The notes under the pieces: generated by a model
Databases searched by the model: none
Told to the model about the DNA's origin: nothing
What the model saw: only the letters and a program-made list of their open reading frames with translations
Shown: piece by piece, positions 8,242-17,571 of the stretch
Layout of the letters: every line of letters starts with the position of its first letter
Position numbering within the stretch: position 1 is the first letter of the stretch
Source of the DNA: Prochlorococcus sp. AG-676-M04
GTDB lineage: Bacteria; Cyanobacteriota; Cyanobacteriia; PCC-6307; Cyanobiaceae
Direction of reading: 5' to 3'
Length of the DNA: 47,303 nt
Assembly: GCA_003210895.1 (NCBI GenBank)
Contig: QCUB01000006.1
Span: 1 to 47,303 of the forward strand
Program-made: the position numbers and the translations under genes

Positions 8242-9864
8242 GTGATTAGATTTGATAACGTAAGCAAAATTTATTCTACTGATGTTGTTCTAAAAAACAT
8301 TACTTGGGAGATTAGGAAGGGAGAAAAGATAGGCTTAGTTGGTTCTAATGGAGCAGGGAAATCGACTCAATTTAAAATATTAATTGGTGAGGAAGATCAA
8401 ACGAGTGGATTAGTTCTTAAGGAAGGAAGTCCCAAAATTTCCCACTTAAAACAGGAATTAGATTGTAATTTAAGTCTTACAGTCAGAGAGGAACTAGAAA
8501 GCTCTTTTAGAGATATTCAATTAGTTTCAAATAAACTTTTAGAGATTGAAAATAAAATGAAACTTTTAGAGGCTACCAAGGATTCTGAAAAACTTGACCA
8601 CCTTGTAAATCAACTAGCAATATATCAAGAAAAATTTGAAGCTTTAGGTGGCTATCAGATGCAGGCAGAAGTAGAAAAGATATTGCCAAAACTAGGGTTT
8701 ACACAAGAAGATGCTGACAAATTAGTTGGAAATTTCTCAGGGGGTTGGCAGATGAAGGTAGCTCTTGGAAAAATTATTTTGCAAAAACCTGATTTGCTTT
8801 TACTTGATGAGCCTACAAATCATTTAGATTTGGACACAATTTTTTGGCTAGAGGAATATTTAATCTCTTTAAAAATAGCAATTATATTAATTAGTCATGA
8901 TAGATATTTTTTAGATAAATTATGTAAAAAGACTATTTTTATAGAAAGAGGAATTTCAGAAACATATAATGGTAATTATTCTTTTTTTGTAGAGCAGAAA
9001 TCTTTAAATGAAGAATCTCAAACTAAAGCTTTTGAGTTGCAGCAAAAAGAGATTGAAATACAAAAAAAGTATATTGAAAGATTTCGCGCTAGTGCAACAA
9101 GAAGTACTCAGGCTAAAAGTAGAGAGAAGCAATTAAAAAAGATTATAAAAATTGACTCACCTATTTCAAGACTAAAAAGTCCATCTTTTAATTTTCCAGA
9201 ATGTCCTCGCTCTGGTAAATCAGTTCTTCAAATTAAGAATTTATCTCATAGCTTTGAAAAGAAAATACTATTATTAGATGTTAATTTGAAGGTTTCTGCT
9301 GGAGAAAAAATCGCAATATTAGGACCTAATGGATGTGGTAAATCTACTTTGCTTAAGTTAATTATGAAAAAAATAGAACCTGAGATTGGAGAAGTTAATA
9401 TAGGCAAACACAACATAATTACAAGTTATTATGAGCAAAATCAAGCTGAAGCCCTTTCTGTCGAAAAACAGGTTATTGAATTAATTTATTCAAAAGCAAC
9501 AGACTGGTCTCAACAAAAAGTAAGGACATATTTAGGAAGTTTTGGCTTTCATAATAATGCTGTCTTTAAATATGTTAAACAACTTAGTGGGGGAGAGAAA
9601 GCAAGATTAGCATTGGCTTTGATGATTATGACCCCAAGCAATTTTTTACTACTTGATGAACCTACAAATCATTTAGATCTTCAATCAAAAGAAAATCTCG
9701 AAGTAGCAATTAATAATTATGACGGCACAGTATTTCTTATTTCTCACGATAGATATTTTATTTCTAAAGTTGCAAATAGAATTATTGAAATTAAAGACTC
9801 TCAATTATTCTCTTTTAATGGCAATTATGAATATTATTTGGAGAAAAAAAAGATTAAAAAATAG
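8242..9864 (+). CDS. ABC-F family ATPase (Uup/EttA-like, ribosome-associated type)
   Basis: 540 aa from a GTG start. Two ABC domains sit in one chain with no membrane segment, the hallmark of ABC-F proteins, which act on ribosomes rather than in transport. Domain 1 has Walker A GSNGAGKST near residue 35, signature FSGGWQMKVA near 170 and Walker B LLLLDEPTNHLD. Domain 2 has GPNGCGKST near 360, LSGGEKARLALA near 450 and LLLDEPTNHLD. The linker between them is rich in K/Q/E. The long C-terminal coiled coil of Uup is absent. It appears monocistronic. Confidence 0.9.
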   Translation: MIRFDNVSKIYSTDVVLKNITWEIRKGEKIGLVGSNGAGKSTQFKILIGEEDQTSGLVLKEGSPKISHLKQELDCNLSLTVREELESSFRDIQLVSNKLLEIENKMKLLEATKDSEKLDHLVNQLAIYQEKFEALGGYQMQAEVEKILPKLGFTQEDADKLVGNFSGGWQMKVALGKIILQKPDLLLLDEPTNHLDLDTIFWLEEYLISLKIAIILISHDRYFLDKLCKKTIFIERGISETYNGNYSFFVEQKSLNEESQTKAFELQQKEIEIQKKYIERFRASATRSTQAKSREKQLKKIIKIDSPISRLKSPSFNFPECPRSGKSVLQIKNLSHSFEKKILLLDVNLKVSAGEKIAILGPNGCGKSTLLKLIMKKIEPEIGEVNIGKHNIITSYYEQNQAEALSVEKQVIELIYSKATDWSQQKVRTYLGSFGFHNNAVFKYVKQLSGGEKARLALALMIMTPSNFLLLDEPTNHLDLQSKENLEVAINNYDGTVFLISHDRYFISKVANRIIEIKDSQLFSFNGNYEYYLEKKKIKK

Positions 9865-10032
9865 CTATATAAAATGATCTATTTAAGTATTTTTTCTTAT
9901 TTTTTTTAAGTTAATAAGCATTGTTTTTAGAAAACTTTACAAACCTCTAGGCAAGATCACTTATTTATCTTTACATACTTCAGGGCTTTGCTTAATGTAA
10001 TAACTACGAATTTATTTTTATATACAATACTT

Positions 10033-10176
10033 ATGAAAAAGTATGAATTAAAAGAAGGTAATTATTTTACTTCTGATCCAGTAGAAAGTTATTTTGAGTG
10101 TATTTCTAGTTGTGATATTACTGATGGTGTTTGTATCTCTAAATGTGTAGAAATACTTAGAGATGATGAAAGTTAA
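10033..10176 (+). CDS. Small cysteine-paired protein, 47 aa
   Basis: The ORF track extends to an upstream Met (9988), but those 15 residues look like spacer translation. The internal ATG at 10033 gives the compact protein MKKYELKEGNYFTSDPVESY. The tail carries two CxxxC pairs six residues apart (CISSC and CISKC) followed by an acidic end. Such a twin-CX3C arrangement could form two disulfides or bind a metal, but there is no signal peptide. The family is not recognised. It converges on the HtrA gene with a 4-bp gap. Confidence 0.6.
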   Translation: MKKYELKEGNYFTSDPVESYFECISSCDITDGVCISKCVEILRDDES

Positions 10177-10180
10177 AAAA

Positions 10181-11326
10181 TTACTTTTTTGACAAATTTT
10201 TAATATCAGTCGGTTTAACTTTTAATTTAATAATTTTCGTTTTTCTTTTTAAGGTTATATTTATAGATTTATTAATTCCATTATTATTAATTTCATTGAT
10301 AACATCTGAAGATTTATTAATATCTTTATTACCTACTTTAATAATTATGTCGTTGATCAAAATCCCGCTTTTTTCGGCAGGGCTATTTGGGACAACATAT
10401 CCTACTTTTACAAAACTTTTATTAGTTTCAAAGTAAGTTTCATCCATTAAGTTAATTCCAATCATGGGGTGTATGACTTTTCCATTTTTGATTAGTTGGG
10501 AAGCGATATCTTTAGCTCTATTTATTGGAATGGCAAAACTTAAGCCTGCCCCAGGGCCTGATCTAATCAAAGTATTAATTCCAATTACATCTCCTTTACT
10601 ATTTAATAATGGCCCACCAGAATTCCCAGGGTTTATTGCAGCATCTGTCTGAATTAACTCAAATCTTTTATCATATATACCTAGTTGAGAGACATTTCTA
10701 TTTAAATTACTAATTATTCCTAGCGTGACTGTATTTTCTAGTCCAAATGGATTACCCACAGCGATTGCCCAATCCCCCACTTCTATTTTTGTTGAATCAC
10801 CTAATATTGCTTTTGGCCAAGGACCTTCACCTTCAAGTTTAATAACGGCTAAATCTGTCAGTAAATCTTGTCCTATTAACTTACCTTTATATTTTGAACC
10901 ATTTGATAAGCCAACAACTAATTTTTGCGATCCATTTACAACATGCGCATTAGTCATTACTAGACCATCTCCGAAGATAAAACCGCTTCCTTGACTTTGT
11001 TCTACTCGTGGTTTGTTTTCGCGAGGTAATTGTAAGCCAAAAAATCTTTCAAAAATGGGGTCTATTAAAATTCTAGAATCTCCAGAAAATTCGTTATTTT
11101 GAACAAATCTTTGAGTGTCAATTGTTACTACAGAAGCCCCTGTTTTCTTTATTGCTTTTGTTATGAAAGATATATTTGAAATTTTAGATTCATCATCAAA
11201 CTTTTGATTTGCAATCGGCTGAGATATAACGTTTGGTTCATTGACTAAACCAAATGTTAAATACGATAGAACAAATAATTTCTTAAAAGAGAATTTACTT
11301 GTTTTTGTTTGAGTTAATGTCTTCAA
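10181..11326 (-). CDS. htrA: HtrA/Deg-family serine protease with one PDZ domain
   Basis: 381 aa. An N-terminal hydrophobic segment (KKLFVLSYLTFGLV) acts as signal peptide or anchor, so the protease works in the periplasm or thylakoid lumen on misfolded proteins. The trypsin-like triad is complete: His128 in NAHVV, Asp158 in TDLAVIK and Ser236 in GNSGGPLLN. The oxyanion and activation region TLGIISNLNR is intact. A PDZ domain spans about residues 285-370 (SPAEKSGILINDIIIKVG). Length and single PDZ fit the cyanobacterial HhoA/HhoB/HtrA group; which paralog cannot be decided here. Confidence 0.92.
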   Translation of the reverse strand: MKTLTQTKTSKFSFKKLFVLSYLTFGLVNEPNVISQPIANQKFDDESKISNISFITKAIKKTGASVVTIDTQRFVQNNEFSGDSRILIDPIFERFFGLQLPRENKPRVEQSQGSGFIFGDGLVMTNAHVVNGSQKLVVGLSNGSKYKGKLIGQDLLTDLAVIKLEGEGPWPKAILGDSTKIEVGDWAIAVGNPFGLENTVTLGIISNLNRNVSQLGIYDKRFELIQTDAAINPGNSGGPLLNSKGDVIGINTLIRSGPGAGLSFAIPINRAKDIASQLIKNGKVIHPMIGINLMDETYFETNKSFVKVGYVVPNSPAEKSGILINDIIIKVGNKDINKSSDVINEINNNGINKSINITLKRKTKIIKLKVKPTDIKNLSKK

Positions 11327-11364
11327 AATATTATTCTATTTAAATATTAGTTATATTACTGATT

Positions 11365-11370
11365 ATTATA
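11365..11370 (-). promoter_or_regulatory. Candidate -10 box for htrA
   Basis: On the minus strand a TATAAT (plus-strand ATTATA) stands 39 bp upstream of the htrA ATG in the 153-bp divergent spacer with the DUF2973 gene. No clear -35 box. Confidence 0.35.
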
Positions 11371-11479
11371 AGAATCGCTGAAATTATTTGATAGATATAA
11401 GAAGTTGTTTGATGAAAATATCTAAATTAATTTTTTTCGAGCTATTATAGGATCAAGATAAAATAGAATCAATAAGTTA

Positions 11480-11743
11480 ATGTCTTTCTTATTTCCAATA
11501 ATTTATTCAGCTGCTCTTACTTATTTAGTTTGGAAAGCATTCAAAGTAATGTCCAATGGTTGGGGAGCACTTGATAAAACTTCAAATAGATCTTTCAAAA
11601 CCAATATTAGACAAAAGAAGTATACAATTCATCCTGAACTTCTCGATAAATCTGGAAATATAACTCAAGAAGAGCTACTTACTGTAAGGTTTTCTAATGA
11701 TACAGATTCTACGCTGGAAGAAAAAGGAACCACGACTGATTAA
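11480..11743 (+). CDS. DUF2973 membrane-anchored protein
   Basis: 87 aa. One N-terminal transmembrane helix (FLFPIIYSAALTYLVWKAF) is followed by a soluble tail with TIHPELLDKSGNITQEELLTVRF. The HPELLD-x-x-G-x-(V/I)-T-x-E-x-LL-x-V-(K/R)F pattern is characteristic of the cyanobacterial DUF2973 family, of unknown function. The DUF2605 partner often next to it in other cyanobacteria is not recognisable here. The next gene follows 31 bp later and may be cotranscribed. Confidence 0.8.
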   Translation: MSFLFPIIYSAALTYLVWKAFKVMSNGWGALDKTSNRSFKTNIRQKKYTIHPELLDKSGNITQEELLTVRFSNDTDSTLEEKGTTTD

Positions 11744-11774
11744 ATTCATTTAGTAAATTTATAAGGTAAAACAA

Positions 11775-12158
11775 TTGGAATTAAGAACAAAAATTGTCTC
11801 AGGAGTAATAAGAACACTAAAGTTACCTCCTAGATTTCGTCTTAAAATGGTCAAAGAAGACCCCGTTAGACTTGAACTAAGTCTAACCCCTTCTTATGGA
11901 AAAAATCCAATAATAGTTGGATTAGTAGAGTCTTTGGATTTAGTTGCAAGAAGAGATAGAGAAGGCAGAATGCCAAGAGATCTGCAGGGTACTTGGGATT
12001 GGACTGTAAGACATGGGAAAGTAAGTACTGGCGGTTGGAATCCAATGCTTAAAGAAGCACTTCAAACTATGTTTGAAACAGGCTTGCCTGCGATAATATA
12101 TGAAGAATTAACTGGAGATGAATACAAGCCTGTTGATGGAATGAGACATATTAGATAA
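11775..12158 (+). CDS. Conserved-type hypothetical protein, 127 aa
   Basis: It begins at a TTG codon. The protein is soluble, slightly basic and well ordered, with VIRTLKLPPRFRLKM near the N-terminus, VESLDLVARRDREGRMPRD in the middle and GTWDWTVRHGKVSTGGWNP towards the end. It has no membrane segment or cofactor motif. Its regular sequence and codon use fit a conserved cyanobacterial gene, but I cannot name its family. It is probably in the same transcript as the DUF2973 gene. Confidence 0.7.
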   Translation: MELRTKIVSGVIRTLKLPPRFRLKMVKEDPVRLELSLTPSYGKNPIIVGLVESLDLVARRDREGRMPRDLQGTWDWTVRHGKVSTGGWNPMLKEALQTMFETGLPAIIYEELTGDEYKPVDGMRHIR

Positions 12159-12227
12159 ATCATTAATTTTTTTCCATAAATCGAGTCTTCAAACGCTAAA
12201 ATAATTAGATTACTTTAAAAATTTATT

Positions 12228-12374
12228 ATGAATGAGGATAATCAACCGAGATTTGGTTTTGTCAACTTTGCAGAAACATGGAATGGAAGAATGGCTATGA
12301 TGGGGATATTAATAGGTTTAGGAACAGAATTGATTACAGGACAAAGTATTTTAAGACAAATTGGAATAGGTTAA
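12228..12374 (+). CDS. hli: High-light-inducible protein (Hlip), 48 aa (not in ORF track)
   Basis: A short ATG ORF encodes MNEDNQPRFGFVNFAETWNG, then RMAMMGILIGLGTELITGQS. The E-x-x-N-G-R-x-A-M-x-G signature is the chlorophyll-binding helix of the single-helix LHC superfamily (Hlip/SCP). These thylakoid proteins bind chlorophyll and carotenoid and protect photosystems under excess light and other stress. The length matches the short Hlips that are multicopy in Prochlorococcus. It stands alone downstream of the 127-aa gene with a 69-bp gap, and a TAAAAT about 26 bp upstream could be its -10. Confidence 0.92.
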   Translation: MNEDNQPRFGFVNFAETWNGRMAMMGILIGLGTELITGQSILRQIGIG

Positions 12375-12402
12375 ATCTTTTATGAAATATATTCAAGATT
12401 AA

Positions 12403-12726
12403 TTAATTAACTTCTTCTGCTTTTACTTCAATTATAGTTTCGCTAGGTTTTTTAAGATTTTCAATTTTTTCTGCACTTATATCTCCTAGATCTGCTCCAC
12501 AATTCGTGCAAGTATCTGTTCCGAATGATATATTCCCACATTGATCACATGTCTTTACCTTTGATTTCAATGAATTGAAACCTAACAATGCTACCAAAAA
12601 TATTAAAAGAGTTATTAAAAATATAAGTAAAAAAATATTACCGATTAAACTTATTAAAAAATTAAATCCAAAAATGGGACCCACTAATAGAATGATTAAA
12701 GAATACGTAATTAAACTTTTGTTCAT
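12403..12726 (-). CDS. Membrane protein with a C-terminal zinc ribbon
   Basis: 107 aa. Two closely packed hydrophobic helices (about residues 5-50) are followed by a double CxxC zinc ribbon: TCDQCGN near residue 60 and CTNCGAD near residue 72. The tail is acidic. The ribbon probably binds one Zn2+ structurally. Function and family are not recognised. It lies 31 bp downstream of the BrkB-type gene on the same strand and may be cotranscribed. Confidence 0.7.
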   Translation of the reverse strand: MNKSLITYSLIILLVGPIFGFNFLISLIGNIFLLIFLITLLIFLVALLGFNSLKSKVKTCDQCGNISFGTDTCTNCGADLGDISAEKIENLKKPSETIIEVKAEEVN

Positions 12727-12757
12727 TTGATGAAAGTAATCATATTATTTTTAAAAA

Positions 12758-13684
12758 TTAATTTTTCCTTCTTCTATTTATTAAAGACATACTAGCAATA
12801 ACAACACTCCAACATTGTCCGAAATATAAAATAACCCCTAATAACCATACCCACAAAGTTAGTACTAAAAAACCTCCGATAAAACCATAAGCTTGAAATC
12901 TTACTCCAAGAGAAAGAATACTTTTACTTACGGCTAGATTCAGAGTTGTTAGTCCTACTCCAATCAGAATGGAACCTGGAATTAGTGGTTTTAAAGGAAC
13001 TTTTCTACTTGGTAGGAGTGCTTGTAATAATAAGGCCATTAATGAAAATCCCACTAGTGGGAAGGCAAACTTACCAACTTGTAATAGCGGTAATTTTGTA
13101 AAGAAATCAGAAAAAAAATTACTAGAATTTGATAGAGTTTCTAAAACCGTTTTTGGAATCATTCTGAGATTTGCACTAATTTGATCTAGCACCATCAAAA
13201 AACCTATAAAAAATACTATTAAGAAAGCTTCAATTCTGTTTCTAAGAAATCTTGAGGCTTGTTCTTGCCATGCAGAATTGACTCTCCTTGAAGGTAGTTC
13301 GTCTTCCCAGAGCCTATCTGAACCCCTTTGAAGTGATAAGTAAGCGTTGCCAGCAGTAAATAGTAAAAACATTGCACCTAAAATCCCTGCTCCAAACCCT
13401 TGATCTATTAAGTTGAATAATGTTGTTTTAACTAATTCAACAACCGATGGAGGTAAAACTTGTGCGGCAATAGATATTATTTGTTGATCTAAACCTTCTT
13501 GCTTGCCCAGAAACCAAGAAGCTATTGAGAGCGAAATAAGTAATATAGGAAAGAATGACTGAAGTGTGTAATATGCAAAAGCAGCGCTTAAATCAATACA
13601 ATCTGATTTGCTCCATCTTTCACAAGCTCCCCATAAACTTTTAATAATCCATGTTGAACTGCGTTGCATATTAATTCTCTTCAA
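12758..13684 (-). CDS. YihY/BrkB-family inner-membrane protein
   Basis: 308 aa with about six hydrophobic segments. The N-terminal half contains ALSAAFAYYTLQSFFPILL-like spacing (here DLSAAFAYYTLQSFFPILLI), typical of the BrkB/YihY family once misnamed RNase BN. The GAILF-like GAGILGAMFLLFTAGNAYLSLQ segment and C-terminal FGFIGGFLVLTLWVWLLG-type end also fit. Family members are polytopic proteins of unsettled, possibly transport, function. It heads a minus-strand pair with the zinc-ribbon gene. Confidence 0.85.
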   Translation of the reverse strand: MKRINMQRSSTWIIKSLWGACERWSKSDCIDLSAAFAYYTLQSFFPILLISLSIASWFLGKQEGLDQQIISIAAQVLPPSVVELVKTTLFNLIDQGFGAGILGAMFLLFTAGNAYLSLQRGSDRLWEDELPSRRVNSAWQEQASRFLRNRIEAFLIVFFIGFLMVLDQISANLRMIPKTVLETLSNSSNFFSDFFTKLPLLQVGKFAFPLVGFSLMALLLQALLPSRKVPLKPLIPGSILIGVGLTTLNLAVSKSILSLGVRFQAYGFIGGFLVLTLWVWLLGVILYFGQCWSVVIASMSLINRRRKN

Positions 13685-13757
13685 ATACTTCTCCTAAATC
13701 TTATTTATTGTATCTAATAGGAGTATTTTTCAAGTCTTTTATATATTTATGATTCAA

Positions 13758-14558
13758 CTATTTTTCCAATAATAAATTACCCCAAGGTTTTAAGACTTTA
13801 ATTTTTTCTTTTGTCCTAGCAGCAATTAAGGGAAAATTAGTATCTTGCAAATCTTGTTCTGGATTCAAATTCTTAGGGTTTATTTCTAACCATTCAATTG
13901 AACAATTTAGCTCCTCAAGTAATAGCCATGCTGCTGCAATATCCCATATTTTTGGAGTTGATTCTATGGCTCCGAAGGTTTGTCCCATAGCAACGCTTGT
14001 TAAATTCAAACTAGATACGCCAAGAAGTCTTATTTTTCCAGGAAATATAGAACTAGGGTTTTTTTGTAAAATCTTAATAGATCTACTACATAGGGATACG
14101 CATTCACTTCTTTGATTTTTGTTGTTAGCTTCTATTTTTTTGTTATTAAGCCAAACTCCCTCTCCTTTTATTGCTACAAATTTTTTCTTTAATGTAGGAA
14201 TGATTAGAAAGGAAGATTGAGGGGTGCCATCTACGAATCTTGCTACTGATATAGACCAATATGGAATTCCTGCAGCAAAATTTGTGGTTCCATCAAGAGG
14301 ATCTACTATCCAATAAGCATTTGTTTTAGGTACTAACTTTCCTCCCTCTTCACTAAGTACTCCCTCATTTGGCGCAATTATAGATAGAGCCTCTACAATC
14401 GTTTGATCGCTCCATAAATCACAACTTGTAATTAATGAACCGTCTGATTTGTTACTCGCACTGATGTTTCCAAAGTCTTTTAATTGGCGATCGCTCACCA
14501 ATTCGAATAAAGTATCTAAATCTTTTAACTGTTGATTAGTTAAATTATGTTTATTCAT
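13758..14558 (-). CDS. Inositol monophosphatase-family phosphatase
   Basis: 266 aa from the ATG at 14558 (the track uses an upstream TTG that overlaps the TolC-like gene). It is a Mg2+-dependent, Li+-sensitive-type sugar phosphatase. The metal-binding motifs are complete: LSEEGG near residue 74, WIVDPLDGTTNFAAGIP near residue 90 and WDIAAAWLLLEE near residue 210. In cyanobacteria relatives act on inositol phosphate, histidinol phosphate, fructose bisphosphate or PAP; the motifs alone do not decide the substrate. It follows the TolC-like gene by 2 bp. Confidence 0.88.
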   Translation of the reverse strand: MNKHNLTNQQLKDLDTLFELVSDRQLKDFGNISASNKSDGSLITSCDLWSDQTIVEALSIIAPNEGVLSEEGGKLVPKTNAYWIVDPLDGTTNFAAGIPYWSISVARFVDGTPQSSFLIIPTLKKKFVAIKGEGVWLNNKKIEANNKNQRSECVSLCSRSIKILQKNPSSIFPGKIRLLGVSSLNLTSVAMGQTFGAIESTPKIWDIAAAWLLLEELNCSIEWLEINPKNLNPEQDLQDTNFPLIAARTKEKIKVLKPWGNLLLEK

Positions 14559-14560
14559 AG

Positions 14561-15991
14561 TCAGAGATTGCAAATAGATTGATTGTCATTATTTATTAAA
14601 CTATCGTTTTTATTACAAATATTACTTATTTCAAGAAAAGTCAATCTCTCTAATTCATTTAAATTTAAATTGTAATTATAAATTGCATCAATATTTTTTT
14701 TATTAGCATTACTTAAATCTTTCTGTCTTATCAGAACATCTTTAAGTGTAGAAATTCCTACATCATATCTTAATCTTGCAAGTCTTAGAGACTCCTTGGT
14801 AGAAGATATTTCTTGAATAGATGATAGGATTTTTTCTTCATTTAATTTTAAATTCAAATAAGCTTTGCTGATATTAGTTTTTAAAATATTTTCAAGATTT
14901 TTGTAATAGTAATCTTCTGAATTTGCATCGGCTTTGTTTGATTTATATAAATTCTTATTTTGCCCACCATCAAAAATATTCCAACCAAAGTTTAAGCTGA
15001 CAGTATTTGTATATGAAGATCCAGATCTCTCAGGATCTATTTCAGCTGCCAAAGAATCACCCTTAGAAAAAGAACTTGTTAATGCGTTACTAATATAAAT
15101 TTTTGGCTTATAAGCATTCAGATAATTATTAGCTTGATTTTTTTTGATTGATTTTTTTAGATTAATATTTTTGAGGGAAAGACTTTTATCTAAACCTTCA
15201 TTTATATTCTTGTTTAATTTATGGTTCCAGAAACCTAATAATTTTTCGTTTTGATTAATTGCGAAATCTCCTTCAATATTTAAGATTTCTTTTAATGCAA
15301 TTTTATTAATTTGATGCTGAATTTTTTTTTCATTCAGTGATTGTTTATCTCTAGATAATTGTGCATCAGCTTCAAGAACTTCAAATTTTGTGCCTATTCC
15401 TGCATCAAATTTTGACTGAGCATCCTTCAAACTAGTAATCGATAATTCAAGAGATAAATTTTTATTTTTAATATCCTGATATGATTTTTGGAGTTTGAGG
15501 TATCTAGATTTTGCTTCTTGAATTAAATCTTTCTTTTTAATATCATAGTTATTTTTTGCTATTGCATAATTATCTTTAGCTATTTTAATTTCAGAGCCCC
15601 TTAGAGGGTCTATTAAGTCTAATTTAAAATTAAGCGAGGGATTCGCTGAAAATTTGGAAGTTTTTAGAGTATTTGAAGTACTATTATAACTTTTGCCAAT
15701 ATCATATTTTGGTAATCCACTAGCTTGTAAATCTAATGAAGGATATCTTTTGGCAATTTTGCTCGAAAGATTAAAAGTTGATGAATTGACTAAATTTTCT
15801 AATGCTTTAAGTTCTTGATTATTTTTTATAATCATATTATTTACGTCTAAATAATTAAGGAATATTTGAGTTTCTTTTTCTTTTAGGATTTTATCAATAT
15901 TATCTATGGTCTCACTTAAAATTGCTTTTTGAGAATTAATGAATAAACACAGAGGAAAAACTAAAATTGGATTTATAAGTCTTCTAAGCAT
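14561..15991 (-). CDS. TolC-like outer-membrane efflux protein
   Basis: 476 aa from the ATG at 15991, which puts a signal peptide (MLRRLINPILVFPLCLF) at the very N-terminus. The track's earlier start adds 11 residues inside the upstream gene. The rest is long α-helical sequence in two homologous halves with SLDLQASG and SLNFGWNIFDGG strands and a repeated (A/S)xxxxDxGI(G/S)T element (KFDAGIGTKFEVLEA and RYDVGISTLKDVL), diagnostic for the OEP fold. It would form the trimeric export duct partnered with an ABC or RND pump, but no pump gene is in the window. Confidence 0.85.
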   Translation of the reverse strand: MLRRLINPILVFPLCLFINSQKAILSETIDNIDKILKEKETQIFLNYLDVNNMIIKNNQELKALENLVNSSTFNLSSKIAKRYPSLDLQASGLPKYDIGKSYNSTSNTLKTSKFSANPSLNFKLDLIDPLRGSEIKIAKDNYAIAKNNYDIKKKDLIQEAKSRYLKLQKSYQDIKNKNLSLELSITSLKDAQSKFDAGIGTKFEVLEADAQLSRDKQSLNEKKIQHQINKIALKEILNIEGDFAINQNEKLLGFWNHKLNKNINEGLDKSLSLKNINLKKSIKKNQANNYLNAYKPKIYISNALTSSFSKGDSLAAEIDPERSGSSYTNTVSLNFGWNIFDGGQNKNLYKSNKADANSEDYYYKNLENILKTNISKAYLNLKLNEEKILSSIQEISSTKESLRLARLRYDVGISTLKDVLIRQKDLSNANKKNIDAIYNYNLNLNELERLTFLEISNICNKNDSLINNDNQSICNL

Positions 15992-17396
15992 AATTAAGTA
16001 TTTTTTTAGTATTAGATATACCAATTAGACTATTAATAATATCATTTGTATCATATAGAACGTGAATATTTGTTTTCAATTTATTTGAAACTTCAGTTAT
16101 ATCTTTATCATCCAAAAACAAATCACTATTAAGTTTTAGCATTATTGATGGTATGTAAATACTCTCTCCCAGATCTTTATTTTGTAGTCCAGCAATTAAA
16201 TCTTCACCAGTTAAAAGTCCTGTAACAACTTGCTCTTGGCCCCAATAAACACTTGGCAGGCCAAATAGATTAACTGTAAGTGCTTCAATATTATTTAGTT
16301 TTTCTACTGTAGGAATAAGTGCTTCATAAACTAATTTTCCAACAATCCAACTAACTTTTCTTGGTTTGTTTATTTTCTCAGGAAGAGATTTTGTTTTAGT
16401 TTCTAATGTTTCAAGAAAACTTCTAATTGACCCTACTCCATTAGATTCTTGGGGCATATTTTCATATGTTTTATAACTTGGTAATTTGATACCAGCGATT
16501 AAGTACCATTCGTCTGCGAGCCAACAAAAGCGAGTTCCAAGACTTTTTTGCAGAGAAGTTTGGATTCTCTCTACTTGTTTAATAGTTTTTCTTGCATATT
16601 CTTTGCTAATTGATATTAAGCCATCATTTTCAGGTCTAAACTTTGTAAGACCTACTGGAACTATTGCTGTAGAAAGAACAGTTTTTATATTTTTTTTATG
16701 AAATTTTGCAAGTTCATAAATAGATTTTTCTAAGACCTTACCATCATTTATGTTGGGGCATACAACTATTTGAGCATGTATTTGGATCGAATTATGCTCA
16801 AACCATTCAATTTGATCGAGAATTTGCCTTGCTTTTTTATTTTTTAATAATTGTTCTCGGGTCTTTGGATCAGTAGCATGTACTGAAATAAAAAGAGGTG
16901 ATAGTTTTTGCGTAGATATTCGATGCCAATCCTCTTTGTTTAAATTCGTTAGTGTTAGATAGGAACCATAAAGAAAACTTAATCTATAGTCGTCATCTTT
17001 TATGTACAGACTTTTTCTTTTGCCATTTGGTTGTTGATCTATGAAGCAAAAAGGACACTTGTTATTACATTGCTTTAAATTGTCAAATAAAGCATCTTTA
17101 AATTTAATACCTAAATTGTCATCCTGATCTTTTTCAAGACTAATATTGTGAATCTTTTTGTTCTTATCTAAAACTGATATGTCTAACATTTCTTCACTAA
17201 TAAGAATCTGATAATCAATCAAGTCTCTTGGTTTCTTACCATTGATACTAATAATTGAGTCTCCTGATTCAAAGCCAATTTCTGCTGCAATAGAATTGTT
17301 TTCAACACTTTCAATTTCTGCTGGATTAATTGGGTAATTGATATTTGGAATCAAAAGATCGTTATAATCCTCTTTGAAATTAATTTCCTGCCACAC
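15984..17396 (-). CDS. PDZ-radical SAM DUF512-type Fe-S protein
   Basis: 470 aa. An N-terminal PDZ-like region (AAEIGFESGDSIISINGKKP, residues 35-55) precedes a radical SAM cluster site CNNKCPFCFIDQQPNGKRKS with the CxxxCxxC spacing near residue 112. The DUF512 C-terminal region follows (VTGLLTGEDLIAGLQ near residue 388). Homologues are annotated as NifB/MoaA-like Fe-S oxidoreductases of unknown reaction. Its 3' end overlaps the chosen TolC-like start by 8 bp, so the three genes down to the IMPase likely form one operon. Confidence 0.85.
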   Translation of the reverse strand: MWQEINFKEDYNDLLIPNINYPINPAEIESVENNSIAAEIGFESGDSIISINGKKPRDLIDYQILISEEMLDISVLDKNKKIHNISLEKDQDDNLGIKFKDALFDNLKQCNNKCPFCFIDQQPNGKRKSLYIKDDDYRLSFLYGSYLTLTNLNKEDWHRISTQKLSPLFISVHATDPKTREQLLKNKKARQILDQIEWFEHNSIQIHAQIVVCPNINDGKVLEKSIYELAKFHKKNIKTVLSTAIVPVGLTKFRPENDGLISISKEYARKTIKQVERIQTSLQKSLGTRFCWLADEWYLIAGIKLPSYKTYENMPQESNGVGSIRSFLETLETKTKSLPEKINKPRKVSWIVGKLVYEALIPTVEKLNNIEALTVNLFGLPSVYWGQEQVVTGLLTGEDLIAGLQNKDLGESIYIPSIMLKLNSDLFLDDKDITEVSNKLKTNIHVLYDTNDIINSLIGISNTKKILNYA

Positions 17397-17571
17397 AATT
17401 AAATGCCAAACTTTTTAACTTTATATTTATTGTAAGCTTATATAAGACTCAAAGTATATTAAATACTCTTAAAATATCAAATATGGTTAATTTATTTCAA
17501 CTAGTCAATTAATAAAATATGTTATTTGCAGTTAAATCTAAATTAATTTAAATATTTAAAGCCTTAATGCA

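Noticed and set aside
10464-10994. Two plus-strand ORFs across htrA
   Set aside because: Antisense to the htrA catalytic domain, whose triad is complete.
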